Assembly (NCBI RefSeq): GCF_028583425.1
Contig: NC_072806.1
Coordinates: forward strand, 29,930,001-29,994,000
Direction of reading: 5' to 3'
DNA: 64,000 nt
Origin: Eublepharis macularius
Taxonomy: Eukaryota > Chordata > Lepidosauria > Squamata > Eublepharidae
The notes beneath the pieces are model-generated. The model searched no databases. It had not been told where the DNA came from and saw only the letters and a program-made list of their open reading frames with translations. The position numbers and the translations under genes are program-made. Below are positions 11,701 to 21,700 of the stretch, piece by piece (within the stretch, counting starts at the first letter, position 1; the number at the start of each line of letters is the position of its first letter).

Positions 11701-12164
11701 TATAACTTGACCTTGGAACGGAACATAGTGAGGCCAGTCACAAACCTGCTCCACTTCTCTCTATAAATGTTACATCTGGCTTCACTCAGCTCCTCTCTGT
11801 GTTATCTAGCAAGAGGTGCTGTTTGAGGTGCTGGTTATACGCCAGAAGGCAAATTTGCAAGGGCTCCTGGGATATTCTTATCTTGTCAGTGAACTGGCTT
11901 TTGCGTTACCATTTTGTTTTGACTGTATCACGTAAGTTGATCAGAAGATCGCCAACTTGTATTCCACCAAGATTTCATCAGAAACAGGGATCAGCTCTCT
12001 GTTGAGGCACTAAATGACAGCTTTGCACGTGTGTGCATGAAACTAATTTCCTGTTTCTGGGGCTCTTTTCCTAGGTCCAAGTGCTACTGTACTACCTGCA
12101 GCACCCGCCCATCACCTTTGCCGAGCTCAAACGCAACACTCTCTACTTCTCCACGGATGTGTAG
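2667..12164 (+). CDS. ABR: ABR, 3' part of gene (end of C2 domain, RhoGAP domain, C terminus)
   Basis: Seven coding exons (2667-2726, 4075-4184, 4844-4983, 6644-6778, 7517-7622, 9655-9802, 12075-12164) each have AG acceptors and GT donors and join in frame to 262 residues plus TAG. The product matches the C-terminal third of ABR and its paralogue BCR from memory. ABR is favoured by [13 protein letters not shown] and the [15 protein letters not shown] segment. It ends the C2 domain, then has a linker and a full RhoGAP domain with the arginine-finger motif GIYRISG, the [11 protein letters not shown] helix and the [13 protein letters not shown] motif holding the catalytic asparagine. ABR turns off Rac/Cdc42-type GTPases at membranes and the cytoskeleton. 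The upstream DH/PH and most C2 exons lie before the window. The tail TDV is a class I PDZ ligand, as in BCR. It sits tail to tail with TIMM22, as in human. Confidence 0.96.
2945..3290 (-). mobile_element. tRNA-derived SINE, minus, ABR intron
   Basis: The reverse-strand body (CCTACGAGGTAGGTTAG, GGCCCAAGGTCACCCAGC) and a reversed B box GAGATTCGAACCCTGG near the right end are seen. It may include two overlapping copies. Confidence 0.65.
3335..3683. mobile_element. Long inverted-repeat MITE in ABR intron
   Basis: Left and right arms of roughly 100 bases are inverted copies. The left holds CTACAAGAGACAAATTACAC and the right holds GTAATTCGTCTCTTGTAG. The centre has an inner repeat of CAGAGGGTTTGTTAAT type. 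The arms contain CAATGTTAGC / GCTAACATT, shared with the element at 29735-30158. Confidence 0.75.
4075..4184 (+). CDS. ABR: ABR exon: C2-RhoGAP linker
   Basis: This exon follows CTCTTCAG and ends at a GTAAGT donor. It encodes [17 protein letters not shown] and [15 protein letters not shown] and leaves two bases of a split codon completed by the next exon. Confidence 0.95.
4595..4675 (-). repeat. tRNA-Ala SINE fragment in ABR intron
   Basis: AGAATTGAACCTCTGCC and CTCTGCCACTGAGCCAAGG are reversed B- and A-box-like sequences. Confidence 0.4.
4844..4983 (+). CDS. ABR: ABR exon: start of RhoGAP domain
   Basis: The exon lies between CCACTAG and GTGAGT. It encodes [19 protein letters not shown] and the arginine-finger motif [16 protein letters not shown]. 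The final A joins AT of the next exon to make Asn. Confidence 0.96.
5130..5330 (-). repeat. tRNA-derived SINE remnant, minus, ABR intron
   Basis: TTTTATCCCACCCTTCCTCT, ATGATCACCCAGGGAACTCC and GGGGATTGGAGCCCATGTC match the inverted family body and B box. Confidence 0.5.
5437..5530. repeat. Partial MITE copy in ABR intron
   Basis: About 90 bases (CTAGGTTCTCCGAATTCCCAG through GGGAAAGGCATATCTCC) are a direct repeat of 6360-6452, so this is one end of the same element. Confidence 0.6.
5760..5845 (+). repeat. BovB-like or ACA-type 3' end
   Basis: AGGACATTTTGGAGGTCTTT, TAGGGTCACCGTAGGTCAG and CTTGATGGCACATAACACAC with an AC-repeat tail. A second copy is at 18176-18242. Confidence 0.55.
6363..6512. 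mobile_element. Short TIR element before an ABR exon
   Basis: Inverted ends read AAGTTCTCTGAATTCCCAGC and CTGGGAATTCAGAGAACCT. A partial copy is at 5437-5530. It ends about 130 bases before the ABR exon at 6644. Confidence 0.6.
6644..6778 (+). CDS. ABR: ABR exon: RhoGAP core
   Basis: The exon lies between TTGCAG and GTATGA. It encodes [13 protein letters not shown] (with the split codon), [19 protein letters not shown] and the YPTFMEGI stretch, a core RhoGAP segment. Confidence 0.96.
7210..7400 (-). repeat. tRNA-derived SINE remnant, minus, ABR intron
   Basis: CAACAATCCCATGAGGTTTG, AGTGACTGAGAAGGGATTCG and AATACAGGTCTCCTC match the inverted family. Confidence 0.5.
7517..7622 (+). CDS. ABR: ABR exon: RhoGAP core
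   Basis: The exon lies between CTCCAG and GTAATT. It encodes [18 protein letters not shown] and [17 protein letters not shown]. The arginine codon is split across the intron. Confidence 0.96.
8128..8288. mobile_element. Inverted-repeat MITE with CRE palindrome
   Basis: Diverged arms face each other (left CCAGAGGCCCTGATGACGTC; right ATCATCGGGGCCTCCAGAG). The left arm contains TGACGTCA at 8155-8162. It is in an ABR intron. Confidence 0.55.
9655..9802 (+). CDS. ABR: ABR exon: RhoGAP catalytic Asn segment
   Basis: The exon lies between GCCCAG and GTACAG. It encodes [19 protein letters not shown] and [13 protein letters not shown]. The asparagine of NLATVFGP corresponds to the conserved RhoGAP catalytic asparagine. 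Near its end, SHDVMAQ is encoded by DNA containing a TGACGTCA palindrome. Confidence 0.96.
9856..9867. promoter_or_regulatory. CTCF-like core motif in ABR intron
   Basis: GCCCCCTGCTGG is the same core as at 23117, about 55 bases after the donor of the sixth visible ABR exon. It is low-information evidence only. Confidence 0.25.
10268..10304. repeat. Alternating CG/TG/CA tract
   Basis: A run of alternating pyrimidine-purine steps including CGTGCGCGCGCACACACA, self-complementary in its centre and able in principle to form Z-DNA. It is in an ABR intron. Confidence 0.8.
10648..10800 (-). mobile_element. CR1-type LINE 3' end, minus
   Basis: ATAGAATCATAGGCTTGGAA at the left edge and CACCATCAGGATCCCTAGCC at the right are the inverse of the 40585 family tail. 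It is in an ABR intron. Confidence 0.75.
10860..11092 (-). mobile_element. tRNA-derived SINE, minus, ABR intron
   Basis: TTATACCCTGCCTTTCTTCC, AACAACCCTGTGAGGTAGC, CCAAGGTCACCCAGCAAGC and the reversed B box GGACCTGAACCTG are seen. Confidence 0.7.
12075..12164 (+). CDS. ABR: ABR terminal coding exon
   Basis: The exon follows TTCCTAG and reads [19 protein letters not shown] then [10 protein letters not shown] and TAG at 12162-12164. The last four residues STDV form a PDZ-ligand tail (BCR ends STEV). Confidence 0.96.
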   Translation, partial: VQVLLYYLQHPPITFAELKRNTLYFSTDV

Positions 12165-14385
12165 CCCCTGGGCTGTGTGGTCACCCACATTTTCTGAGTG
12201 AAAGGGACGCAGCACAGACTTGGACTCTGTACCCCACCCCCCGACCGTGTTGAGGACGTTGTGCTGCCTTGGGATGTACGCTGACCGCACTTGTTGGACA
12301 GTTTTGTACAAACCACTTGCCAGCCCTGCACTCTTTCTCTGGACAGAAGTCCAGTCTCTGGTACATTTTTATTGATAACTCAGCTGTTGCAGACAGGAGC
12401 GAGTGACAGAAGAGGACCAGGGGCAGGTTGTGTGTGTGTGTGGGGGGGGGGCTTTCTGGTCCATCCATGTCTTTGTATGTCATCTTCTAACAGAGCTTTA
12501 CTGTAACCCAGTCTCCACGCACCCCACCCTGCTTTGCCTTGTTCCAGCTCAGAACCTACAGCACTTGTTGTTTTTGCCCTTCTCCCTTGTGGCCTGCATG
12601 TGTGGTGCCTTGCTTAATTTTCCTGTTTTTCCTCCCCTTCCGCTTTTCTTTCTTTTGGTCTCCGCTCTGCCTGCTTGGCTATGCAGACGGTGGATCCCAG
12701 TGGCTGAATTCTGTGTTCCCTCCTCCGCTGCCAGCCAGCCCTGGTTTGCGAAAGTTCCGCATGGACAGCTGAAGGTGTTTTTTTTCCATGTCCGGCGTCT
12801 CCAGGTTCCTTTTCTGATGCTAGAGAGCCCTTCTCCTATGATTCCAGCCTCTTGCGGTTTGGGGAGGGGGGAGCGGCTGTGTATTTTGGAAAGTGTGGAT
12901 TCATTCCCTCTTCTCATTTTGTAAAGAGGTTTTAAGGTACCCTGCTGGAGGGGATGGGAAGTGGCTTTGCTTGCTAGACTTAGACATGGCTGGATGCTCT
13001 GTGTGCGCGCGTGTGTGCATGTGTGTACATGTACACTATTGCTGGCTTAGCTTCCCCTTCCATTTATTTATGATGACTTCTCTTGGGACGAGTTCAGTCT
13101 TATTCTTCTGCAAAAGAGAGCCAGCCTTCCGGTGGCAACTTGAGCCTTTCCCAAAGAACGTTGGCTGGACGAAGACATGTTAGGAGGGTGAGAACGCTGC
13201 TTGCCCGCCAAGGACCTTTGCCTTCTCTGACTGCACATGGCCTTCACCAGCCAAGAATTGCCACGGAGGCAGCAAGTCTTTCTTTACCCTCTCTCTCAGA
13301 TACATTCCATGGCATGGGTGTAGAATACAGTGGTCTCTCAGTCTTGCTCAGCACCACTACAGGATTCATCTAGGCAGGCCTAAGTGGCATCCAAGGCGCA
13401 GGTTTTAGCCCTCCGAGGTTTCAGTTTTCTCTCTGTGATGAGTAAAAGATGAGTAGCCAAGGGGCTGCCTTGTGCCTGCCCGAACAGGTACGGTGCCTGC
13501 CTAGTCAGTGGGGGAACAGTTTATTCTGCCTTGTTTTCAGAAAGCCTCTATCCTGGTCTCAGGACAGGCCAGATACCAGTTTTCTTTTGACAGCTTAGTG
13601 TGTTGAAGGCATGCTTGTGATTAATAAAAACAGAATGGAAGGAGTGCTCCATTTCTCCATGTTAACTCCTCCTCCTGGTTGGAACCCTTCAGGGATAACA
13701 GCTTCCAGGGAAAGGGGCTGTTTGCATCCCTTCTCCATAAAGAACAAGTCTTCATCATCTGCAGTTTGACAGGTCCAGATATTGCTCTACACTCAGCAGA
13801 AAGCCCTCTTGTAGTTTGTAGCTGACTTCTAGGTAGAAATAACAAAAGGAGGACTTCCTCATCTGCCCCAGAATCCTAATCGGCTTTGATCATGTTTCTG
13901 CCAGCTGAGCTGGAGATGACATGGCATCGTTTAGGGGCCAGAGATTTTACTTGCCCAAGTACCAGGCTTTGTACTTGGGCGAGGTTTTAACCCTACTGCA
14001 CAAGAGAGATTTCTTGGTCTGCATACATCTGTACATGTCCATTGCAGACAGAGAATATGGGAACCAGACAACGTTTTCCCTATCCCGAATGGTTAACTAT
14101 GATACCAGCAGAGATTAAATCCCCCCCTCCCACAATCGCAGTTGCTCTTTCTATCTCGATTTTTCTGATGGGGGGGCAGGAGAGACTAATGCTCCTGAAG
14201 CTACAGCTAAAGTAGAAACTGTTAATATTTGAATTGTTTAAGGATATATTATATAAATATATATATATATATTTTTGGCTGTGTTCTGTTTCAGGTTTTT
14301 TTCCCTGTAGATGACAAACTTTAAATGGCTGTAAACCATGTGAGGAGGTTAAAAATGTTAATAAAATGCAAAGCCCAGATATTTG
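12165..14385 (+). other. ABR: ABR 3' untranslated region
   Basis: About 2.2 kb follow the ABR stop. They contain T-rich tracts, an alternating purine-pyrimidine GT/CG run near 12999-13036 and an AT dinucleotide run near 14240-14273, and end at the first strong poly(A) signal pair. The end is inferred from the AATAAA at 14360; an internal AATAAA at 13623 could give a shorter form. I recognise no interspersed repeats here, which fits a retained UTR. Confidence 0.6.
14360..14365 (+). terminator. ABR: ABR poly(A) signal AATAAA
   Basis: AATAAA lies about 2.2 kb after the stop, just past the AT-rich end of the UTR. An alternative AATAAA is at 13623-13628. Which one is used cannot be told from sequence alone. 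Confidence 0.5.
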
Positions 14386-15399
14386 CACAAATTACACCGA
14401 AGGGGCTGTATGTCAAATCTATCCAGAGCAGCAGCTGCAAATGGTTCCGTGTCATTGGACAGGCCCGTGTTCAGATACTCTGCCACAGCATAGGAGTTGG
14501 GCAAAACATCCCCAGGCATGGGTCTCCTATATCTTTCCCTGCAACAGCAGGTTTATAGCACTTTGGTATCTCAAAATTGTGAGAATGGGGATGTTGTGCA
14601 ATAAACAATGCAGAACCCATAGTGGGGAGGGGGGGTTGACACAAAAGACAACATATCGGGAAGAGGAGAGCTCTCACTTTCATCAGCTTGGCAACAGCCG
14701 TTCTTCTCCTAGGCAACACTTTCTGTTGCCATAGGGATGCTGCCTGATTCCTCCCTTTTCCTGTTGGCTGTCTTGCTCCAGGTCTGGATTTCCACTTGTA
14801 AATTGACTGGAGGTTTGCCATTATTTAATGGAGGGGGTGAGGAAAGTTTGTAGGATCTTGGACAGCTCCCTCCTTCACCCGGCCTTTGTGTATGCATCCA
14901 TAGGACATCATCATCATCTATGGATTACATTTGCATCCTGCCTTTTCTCCATGGAGCCTCCAATGTCACCCACTGTGCTTCATGGCAGGTTGAGGATTGA
15001 AAGTTGGGTGTCTGGCAGTGGCCACAGCAAGATGGTTCAGGAGATTCTCGTACCAAAATGCAATATTCTCTGCCCTGCACTATGTGGGTGATGCTGGAAG
15101 AATCTGAATGAATATCAGGAATATTCCATGAATTTTGCAACTTTTATCTTGACTTACTGATTCCAGTGGCACAGGGTTCCACAGGTTACAAGGAAAAAGA
15201 TGTTAACTTTAAAATTACGAAAAGGAAAAAAAGGTTACCCTTCCAATACGCCAACAAAAGTACCCAAATATGAAAGGCCAGCTCCATGTATGGGAGTTTA
15301 TGCATGGGATAGAAAAAGTACATAGAACTCCCCTCCCCCTCGTAATATTAGTACTCAGGGGCACCCAATGAAGCTGATGGGCAATAGATTCAGGCTGAA

Positions 15400-15715
15400 T
15401 GAAAAGAACTACCACTTTATTTGGTGAATAATTAAAGTATGGAATTCACCACCAGAGGAGGTAGTGATGGCTATGAGCATGGATGGCTTTAAAAGAGGGT
15501 TAGATAAGTTTGTGGAGAGGTCCAGCAGTGGCTTCTAGCCATAGTGACTAAAGAGAACATCTGTGTTTAGAGGCAGTAAGCCTCTGAATGCCAGTGCTAG
15601 GAGGCATCTCTGCCTTGTTCGTTGCCCCTCCAAGGCAACTGGTTAGCCACTGTGGGAAACAATGCTAGACTGGATAGGCCACTGGTCTGATTCATCAGGG
15701 CCAAAATTAGCTTAG
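15400..15715 (+). mobile_element. CR1-like LINE 3' end
   Basis: GGAATTCACCACCAGAGGAG, TTAGATAAGTTTGTGGAGAG and GCCACTGGTCTGATTCATCA are typical of a CR1-like subfamily 3' region. It lies between ABR and TIMM22. Confidence 0.65.
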
Positions 15716-16189
15716 AGATTGCTTCTGCCGATCATCTAGACCCAGGCAGCGAAGGGCTTCCCTGATCAGGATTTAGTACTGATGCACCAGGCTGTGACCC
15801 CAGTGCAAGATGGGAATTGTCCTTTTCAAACTGATAAACAGCAATTGCGAGGACCAGCTTGCTAAAGCCTCGTTCCCCTTTTTTTGTTCATTCTCCATAG
15901 TTCTTTATGGCTTTGTATCAGATGTATGCTGGCACACCACTGCCATGGTGCAGTCTTCACTACAGGAAGTTGTGATCACAACATCTTACTCTCAGTTTAA
16001 TCTGGAGAGGTGTTAAGTGTTGTGATTGACTTACACTTCTGCTGTCCTCATTCAGGAGGCTCACAGAAGTGTACAGCAGTGACAGCATATCAGCCAGAGT
16101 CTAAAAATACGGTTTTGAAATGTTGGATCTTGTGCAAATGGAAAGAATAGACAACTCTTATCAAGCTGCCTGCTACAAATCTGACATCT

Positions 16190-16530
16190 CTTTTGAGGTT
16201 GGTCTCAGCTAGTTCAGATCCCATCAGCATAAATCTAAATTTAGGATTTTTTAAATCCAGTGTGCATAACCTTACACTGATCAAAACTGAACTTCATTTG
16301 CCACGTTGTTGCCCACTCACCCAATTTGGAGAGCCTCCTGAAGCTCTTTGCAACGTGCCTTGTTTTTCACGATCCTGAATTCTTTATCTCCAAACTTGAC
16401 CTCACTACACCACTACTTTCCCCAATTCCAGATCATTTATGAACCAAATAAATGGCACTGCTCCCAATTCGGATCCTTGTGGAACCCCGCTGCTCACTTC
16501 CTTCCATTGTGAGAACCGTCCATTTACTCT
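16190..16530. repeat. LINE-like repeat fragment
   Basis: AACTTCATTTGCCACGTTGT, CCACTCACCCAATTTGGAG and GGATCCTTGTGGAACCCCGC resemble a widespread reptile LINE (CR1/L3-like) segment. A related piece is at about 48345-48460 (GACCATTCACCCAGTGTGGA). Confidence 0.5.
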
Positions 16531-16898
16531 GTCACGTGTGTTGGGGGTTCTTACTGTTGGGGAGCATGCACACCTAACAACGTCCTCATTTACACACTTG
16601 GTGGTTCTAAGCCGTGACTGAATTAGTTCACAGGACTTTTAAGTCACTGAGGGGAGGGCAATCCTTTCATTTGTGAAAGCATCTTGATTTTGTTACAGGC
16701 ATCTTTGAACTGCATGGACTGGAGGGGCAGGGTCTACCCAGCTACCACCAATCCACAGGCCTGGAAGGACAGTTTTGTAGTTTAGCTCCTCAAAAGCTCA
16801 ACTTCTCTTTTAAATGGGGTGCAAACTGGGCACTTGTAAAGTTCTGAAATGAACTGACAGGGGAGAGCTTGGTTTCAAGGGACGAATTACAACTCGTA

Positions 16899-17094
16899 AA
16901 GTGGCCTCATACTGTATCAGACCATCAGGTCATCAAGATCAGCATTGTCTACTCAGACTGGTAGCAGCTCTCCAGGGTCTTAGGCAGAGGTATTTCACAT
17001 CACCTATTACCTGAGCTTTTTCAACTGGAGATGCCAGGGATTGAACCTGAGACCTGCATGCCAAGCCGATGCTCTACCACTGAGCCACAGCCCC
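16899..17094 (-). mobile_element. tRNA-Ala-derived SINE
   Basis: The reverse complement reads GGGCTGTGGCTCAGTGGTAG, AGCATCGGCTTGGCATGCAG, then GGTTCAATCCCTGGCATCTC, very close to tRNA-Ala. A body with GGTGATGTGAAATACCTC and CAGTCTGAGTAGACAATGC follows. The tRNA part is embedded in the SINE and is not a functional tRNA gene. Confidence 0.8.
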
Positions 17095-18175
17095 TCTCTT
17101 TTAATTCTCATTAACTCCAAATACCTAGTGGGGGTAAACAGAAACTGCTCTTCACAGGTTCTCTGTTTAAAAAGTGACTGCTTTTGCTGTCGGTTTTTGG
17201 TGGGGAGAGGGAGATTATACCATTAAGAACACAGGTAGGACAACTACCTAGTTGACTCAAGCCCTTTTATGACACACCAGGAGAGGGAAACTTCCATGGC
17301 TTGAGTGCACAGACAGCAGTGTCCATATTGGTGGCAGCTGCTGAAGAAACTGGGGTGGGGTGAGGAGCAGTGCTTCTTCCTGGCATGTCAGGAGGAATAG
17401 AAATTTTGATTACTTGTAGGATTAGAGAGGCAGTCGCCCCACCTTATTTTCCAAGCCAGGCAGTGCATAAAGGAAGTTAGATACTTTCAGTTCCCAAATC
17501 CATTTTTCTCTCTGTTCCTCCATTTTCTCCGGAAAGTTCTGGTGCCAGAACATGTAGGTTTGGATAATCCAACGGGGTTAATGGACCTCACTTTCCTGCA
17601 CTTGATCGCTTTTATAGCCTACCACTTGGAGCCTGCCTGCAGCCCAGAGTAGATGCATTTAAACTAAGGTCATTTCCCAGGGCTGAGAACTTACTAAGAA
17701 GTATGCTAGGGCAGATGGAGAGTCCATCTAAGCCAGCAATCTGGGGCTAACAGGATGCCTTCAGAAGGTATGCACACACAGCCTGAGCTTAAGACCCTTT
17801 CCTCCCAATCCGGTGCTGAACACCTGGCATTCAGCACTACCGCTGAATAAGAGCTTCTATTTAGCTCGCATGGCTAATTGGCCAGGGTAGACCTCATCTC
17901 CACCGATTTGTTCAATCCTCTTTTTACAGCCATCTAAGATACTTTTATGTGGGTTGTGGATCAATTCAAGCCTGAATTCTCCCTAGCAACTAAAATGATG
18001 AAACTGAGCTATAGTACTTTTGTCAAATTATGAGAAGATAGGACTCAGTAGAAAAGACAATAATGTTAGGAAAGGTGGAAGGCCAGTAGGAAAACAAGAA
18101 GTCCAAAAATGAGATGGCTTGACTCAGTAAAAGAAGCCACAGCCTCCAGTTTGCAAGATCTGAGGCTGTAAATGA

Positions 18176-18242
18176 TAGGACATTTTGGAGGTTGTTAATT
18201 CCTAGGGTCACCGTAAGACTTGACAGCACATAACACACACAT
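18176..18242 (+). repeat. BovB-like or ACA-type 3' end
   Basis: AGGACATTTTGGAGGTTGTT, TAGGGTCACCGTAAGACTTG and ACAGCACATAACACACACA are collinear with the 5760 copy. Confidence 0.55.
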
Positions 18243-18308
18243 TGAACTTTGAACTTTTTCAGCAAGTTGCCTCAAGCTCTTTGTAGTGCCTTTGAAAGAG
18301 TGTCCTCT

Positions 18309-18314
18309 TTTATT
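18309..18314 (-). terminator. TIMM22: Candidate TIMM22 poly(A) signal
   Basis: AATAAA on the minus strand lies about 390 bases after the TIMM22 stop. It is the nearest convincing signal, and transcript ends are not visible in sequence. Confidence 0.4.
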
Positions 18315-18703
18315 TGGTTGTTGCACAACAACTTGAACATGGCCTGGAATAATTTAAATCTTTACGTTTCTCTTGAGTCTAATGTGGTAACGATTCCACA
18401 AGTCTACTTCTGAAGCAGGCAGCAGACTTGCCACAGCAAACACACCCACAGAGGGAATCTAGTTAAGAGAATAGACTGTGTCCTTTGGAATTCACAGTCA
18501 TCTGTCTCTAGCAATGGCTGATCATTGCTTGACTTGGTCTGACTCTGTCTGCAGACTCCATGCTGAGGTGAGGGAGAGACATGTCCTCCTTTAAGGAAAC
18601 CGAGCACAGAAGTATCTCCTGCTGGCTAGGAAGAGGAAAGCTAATTGTGCCAACTGTTCTGTGCTCCTTATCCCAGAAAGTCCTTCCTTGCCGGTTCTGG
18701 CTG

Positions 18704-18780
18704 CTATCGTAGGTAATAGTCAATCACGGCAGAGAATGCAGCAAAGCCCCCACAGCCAAGCATCCCTGCTTTTACGCCAG
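18704..18780 (-). CDS. TIMM22: TIMM22 exon 4
   Basis: It follows CCTTGCAG and encodes AGVKAGMLGCGGFAAFSAV then IDYYLR and TAG (18704-18706). This is the glycine- and alanine-rich last membrane segment and the conserved C terminus. Confidence 0.96.
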
Positions 18781-21700
18781 CTGCAAGGTAAGAGAGGAAA
18801 GCTGTTAGCCCAGAGACTCCTCGTGATGCACCTTGCCCTGCTCTTAGCTAAGCCAAGAGAAAAGATGCCACCCCAACAGGCTACATTTCAGCCTCTTTTA
18901 AATCTGATTGAGACCTGAAGTGCTGCACTGCAGCAAGCTCTTTGCAGTTGAAAAGGGAACAAAAGTCTAGCCCTGCTGGAAACACAGGCCATGAGAGCAG
19001 GAGATGGCTCCCGATTTCCAAAGAAGTTTAAACCAATCAAGCCCAGTGTAACAAGCGTAGACAGAGAGTGTTCAATTTAATGCTCTTATAAGAAGATTAG
19101 AGCTTGGGTTTAAGGCAAGTGAAACCACACTTTTTAAAAACAAGGTTTCTTGTGCCAAACAGGCAAACCTCACTGTGCTCCACTAGCTGCATTCTAATGA
19201 CCAAGACGGGGTTTTTCAAGCTGTGGGAACCCTGAGCATCCTTCAGTAAGAAACTCAGTAATGGCTGATCAGCTCCCCTAAAGCACAGCTCCGCCTATCT
19301 TGGCAAATCTGCCCCCAAAGCAACGTGTATCTGCTCGAGTGACTTTAAGTGCACTCTACAGGGCAGGGGTGGGGGAACGGCAAGACTCAATGACACCCTA
19401 GAATGTGCCCCATAATCCTCTGCAGTGCACAAAGGCTCTGTGGCATAGGTGCATGGGATCCTTTGGTAGACAAGCCAGTGTAGAAATGGCGCTCTGAATG
19501 TAGAAATGATGTTAAAGCTATCAATCTCAGGATTTTTTTTCTATGTGAGCAGCACTAAAGAGAATGTGGGGGCGGGGGGGGGGGGCAGTTATTGGACCAC
19601 ACAAACAATCCAGTCTGCAATATTCCATTGTAGCTAAAGTAGCATTGCAACCACTCAGAGGTCATTACTTACCCCTGAAGCCAATAGCTCCTCCAGTAAT
19701 GCACCCACTCATAACGCTGTTCTTCCAGTCAGATTTCCCTCGGTACTGTGGAAATGAGAAAACACAATGTAGAGACTACGTGGATATTGTCCTTTTAGTA
19801 CAGCATCTGGTTGCCACCAATGGCCAACTGGATGCCTACCAAAAAGACTTGAAGGCAGCGGCCCGCCCTCACCCTCATGACAGGCATACTAATCAGATCT
19901 GGGAGCTCTTTTCAGCAAATAAGGCAAAGAGCTGCCAACAGATCTCTTCTCCATGAACGGCCCTTTCATGCCATCAAAGCCAGAAGCTATCGTCTTGTGA
20001 CAATGAATACCACAAGTTGAGTGCTAAGTGAAGAAGCGCATCAATTGCCCATCCCGAACCTCCCCTGGATCCATTTCATTGGGTGTTATAGGAGATGAGA
20101 AATATCTCCCAATGCATTTTCTTCCCACTGTGTTTGAACAGGAGGACAGCTTGTGGCACTGCTGATTTCGGCCATGTCTATACTGAAGGAGGCTCCTTCT
20201 GAAAACTTGGGGTTAAAACCCAGGCCATTATCACCCCATCATGGATTTTAAGGAAAACCTATCCAGGAAGCAAACTTTGAAGGACTGTTTCTTTCTAATA
20301 CGAACCCATTTGCTCTTACATTTCTTGATTATTTCCTGCTTGCTGCCCATTCATTAAGAGTACAATATCTGCTTTGACCCACACTAGTGCCCTTCATGTT
20401 TGTGGCATGAGTCTTCAGTGGGCAGTCTGTATAAGCTGCATCAGGCCCATTGGGCGGGGGGGAACAGGATCTACATATGTCAAATGAATATTAAACTCAT
20501 CAAAATACATTTGATACTCACAGACTCCACTAGACATTCAGTACAGGAAAACATGGCTCCTACAATGGCAAAGTTCTTGGCATAGGATATTCCTCTTTGG
20601 CCCATGTCTTTCAAAACTTCCCTGGCCGTCGGTGTGCGGTATGGATCCTTGGGGTCGAACCCAACATTGGTGTCAATGCCAGCTGTGAAAATGCCAAAGG
20701 CACCACCCAACACAAACCCTAACAGGAAAAGCAAAAGCAGTCTATCAGCTGCAGTCAGCTCCAAATCTAGGTCGTACCTTTCTCAACCTCATCTCATTCC
20801 AATTTTGTCTCTTTTCCAGCTATCCATTAGGCAGCTCCTACTTAACATCTAGAGACTACTTTTCACATACGTTCTCTTGGAATGTGGGTGTGAGAAAGCG
20901 TTGGGAAGGCAATCATCCACGGTGAAGAGCTATCCATATACTATTAATAATACTTTATATATTGCGTCATAATAGATTTTGTAGGGTTTTATAATATTTA
21001 TTATACATTTTCCCACTATTTATGACATTTATATAATTATGAGTCACTTGACTTACAAAGAGACTCTGTGAAATGATACAAGAGCATGCAAAAAGCAAGA
21101 AAAGGTATTCAAAAAACTGGAGTTCAAAGGCAACATTTTATTACAGCGTAAATGCACTTTTGTGTATCTGATAAAAGCTTCTGCTGGAATAAAACCCTGG
21201 CAGCTTTCACAAGGCTGTTTTGCTCCACTTTGGCTGTCAACCTGGAGTAGGGGCTTTTGGCGCATGCACACAACGGTCATCCCCAGTCATTCTTCTATTG
21301 TTTCCCGTTTTGCATTTAAGTTTCTAGAAAGACTGGAATCATGGCAAGTTTGCACACCATGTGGAAATGATGTAAATTTCCAAACCTGCTCTGTTAATGT
21401 ATGTTTAATGTTGCTGATCTTTGACCATAATATACGATTGATTGACTGAGAACTGGCAGGCTTGAGGGGATGACCAAGCAAAGTATACAGAATATGCCCG
21501 CTAAGGCGCGCACACTATTACAAAGGCTTGTCAGCATGTGCAGAATCAATGCTTACATGCCCAAGAGTGAAAAACTGCCATGTGGATGAAAATGGCCGCC
21601 TCTGCTTATCCTTAGGGTTGCCAACTCCAGGTTGGGAAATTCCTGGAAATTGGGAGGTAGAGCATAGGGGCAGGGTTGCCAGCTCCAGGTAGGGTGTTTA

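Larger units (their letters stand above)
9803..12074 (+). other. ABR: ABR last intron, contents
   Basis: It holds a CTCF-like motif (9856), the alternating CG/CA tract, a CR1 3' end (minus), a tRNA-derived SINE (minus) and otherwise unassigned AT-rich sequence. No gene of its own was recognised. Confidence 0.7.
14386..18308. other. ABR-TIMM22 intergenic stretch
   Basis: A tail-to-tail gap with LINE remnants (15400-15715, 16190-16530), one tRNA-Ala SINE and a BovB-like tail. The rest is unassigned and no coding frame looks real. Confidence 0.6.

Noticed and set aside
17020-17094. tRNA-Ala gene on the minus strand
   Set aside because: The tRNA-like part is degraded and continues into a SINE body shared with 61362-61558, so it is a retroposon head.
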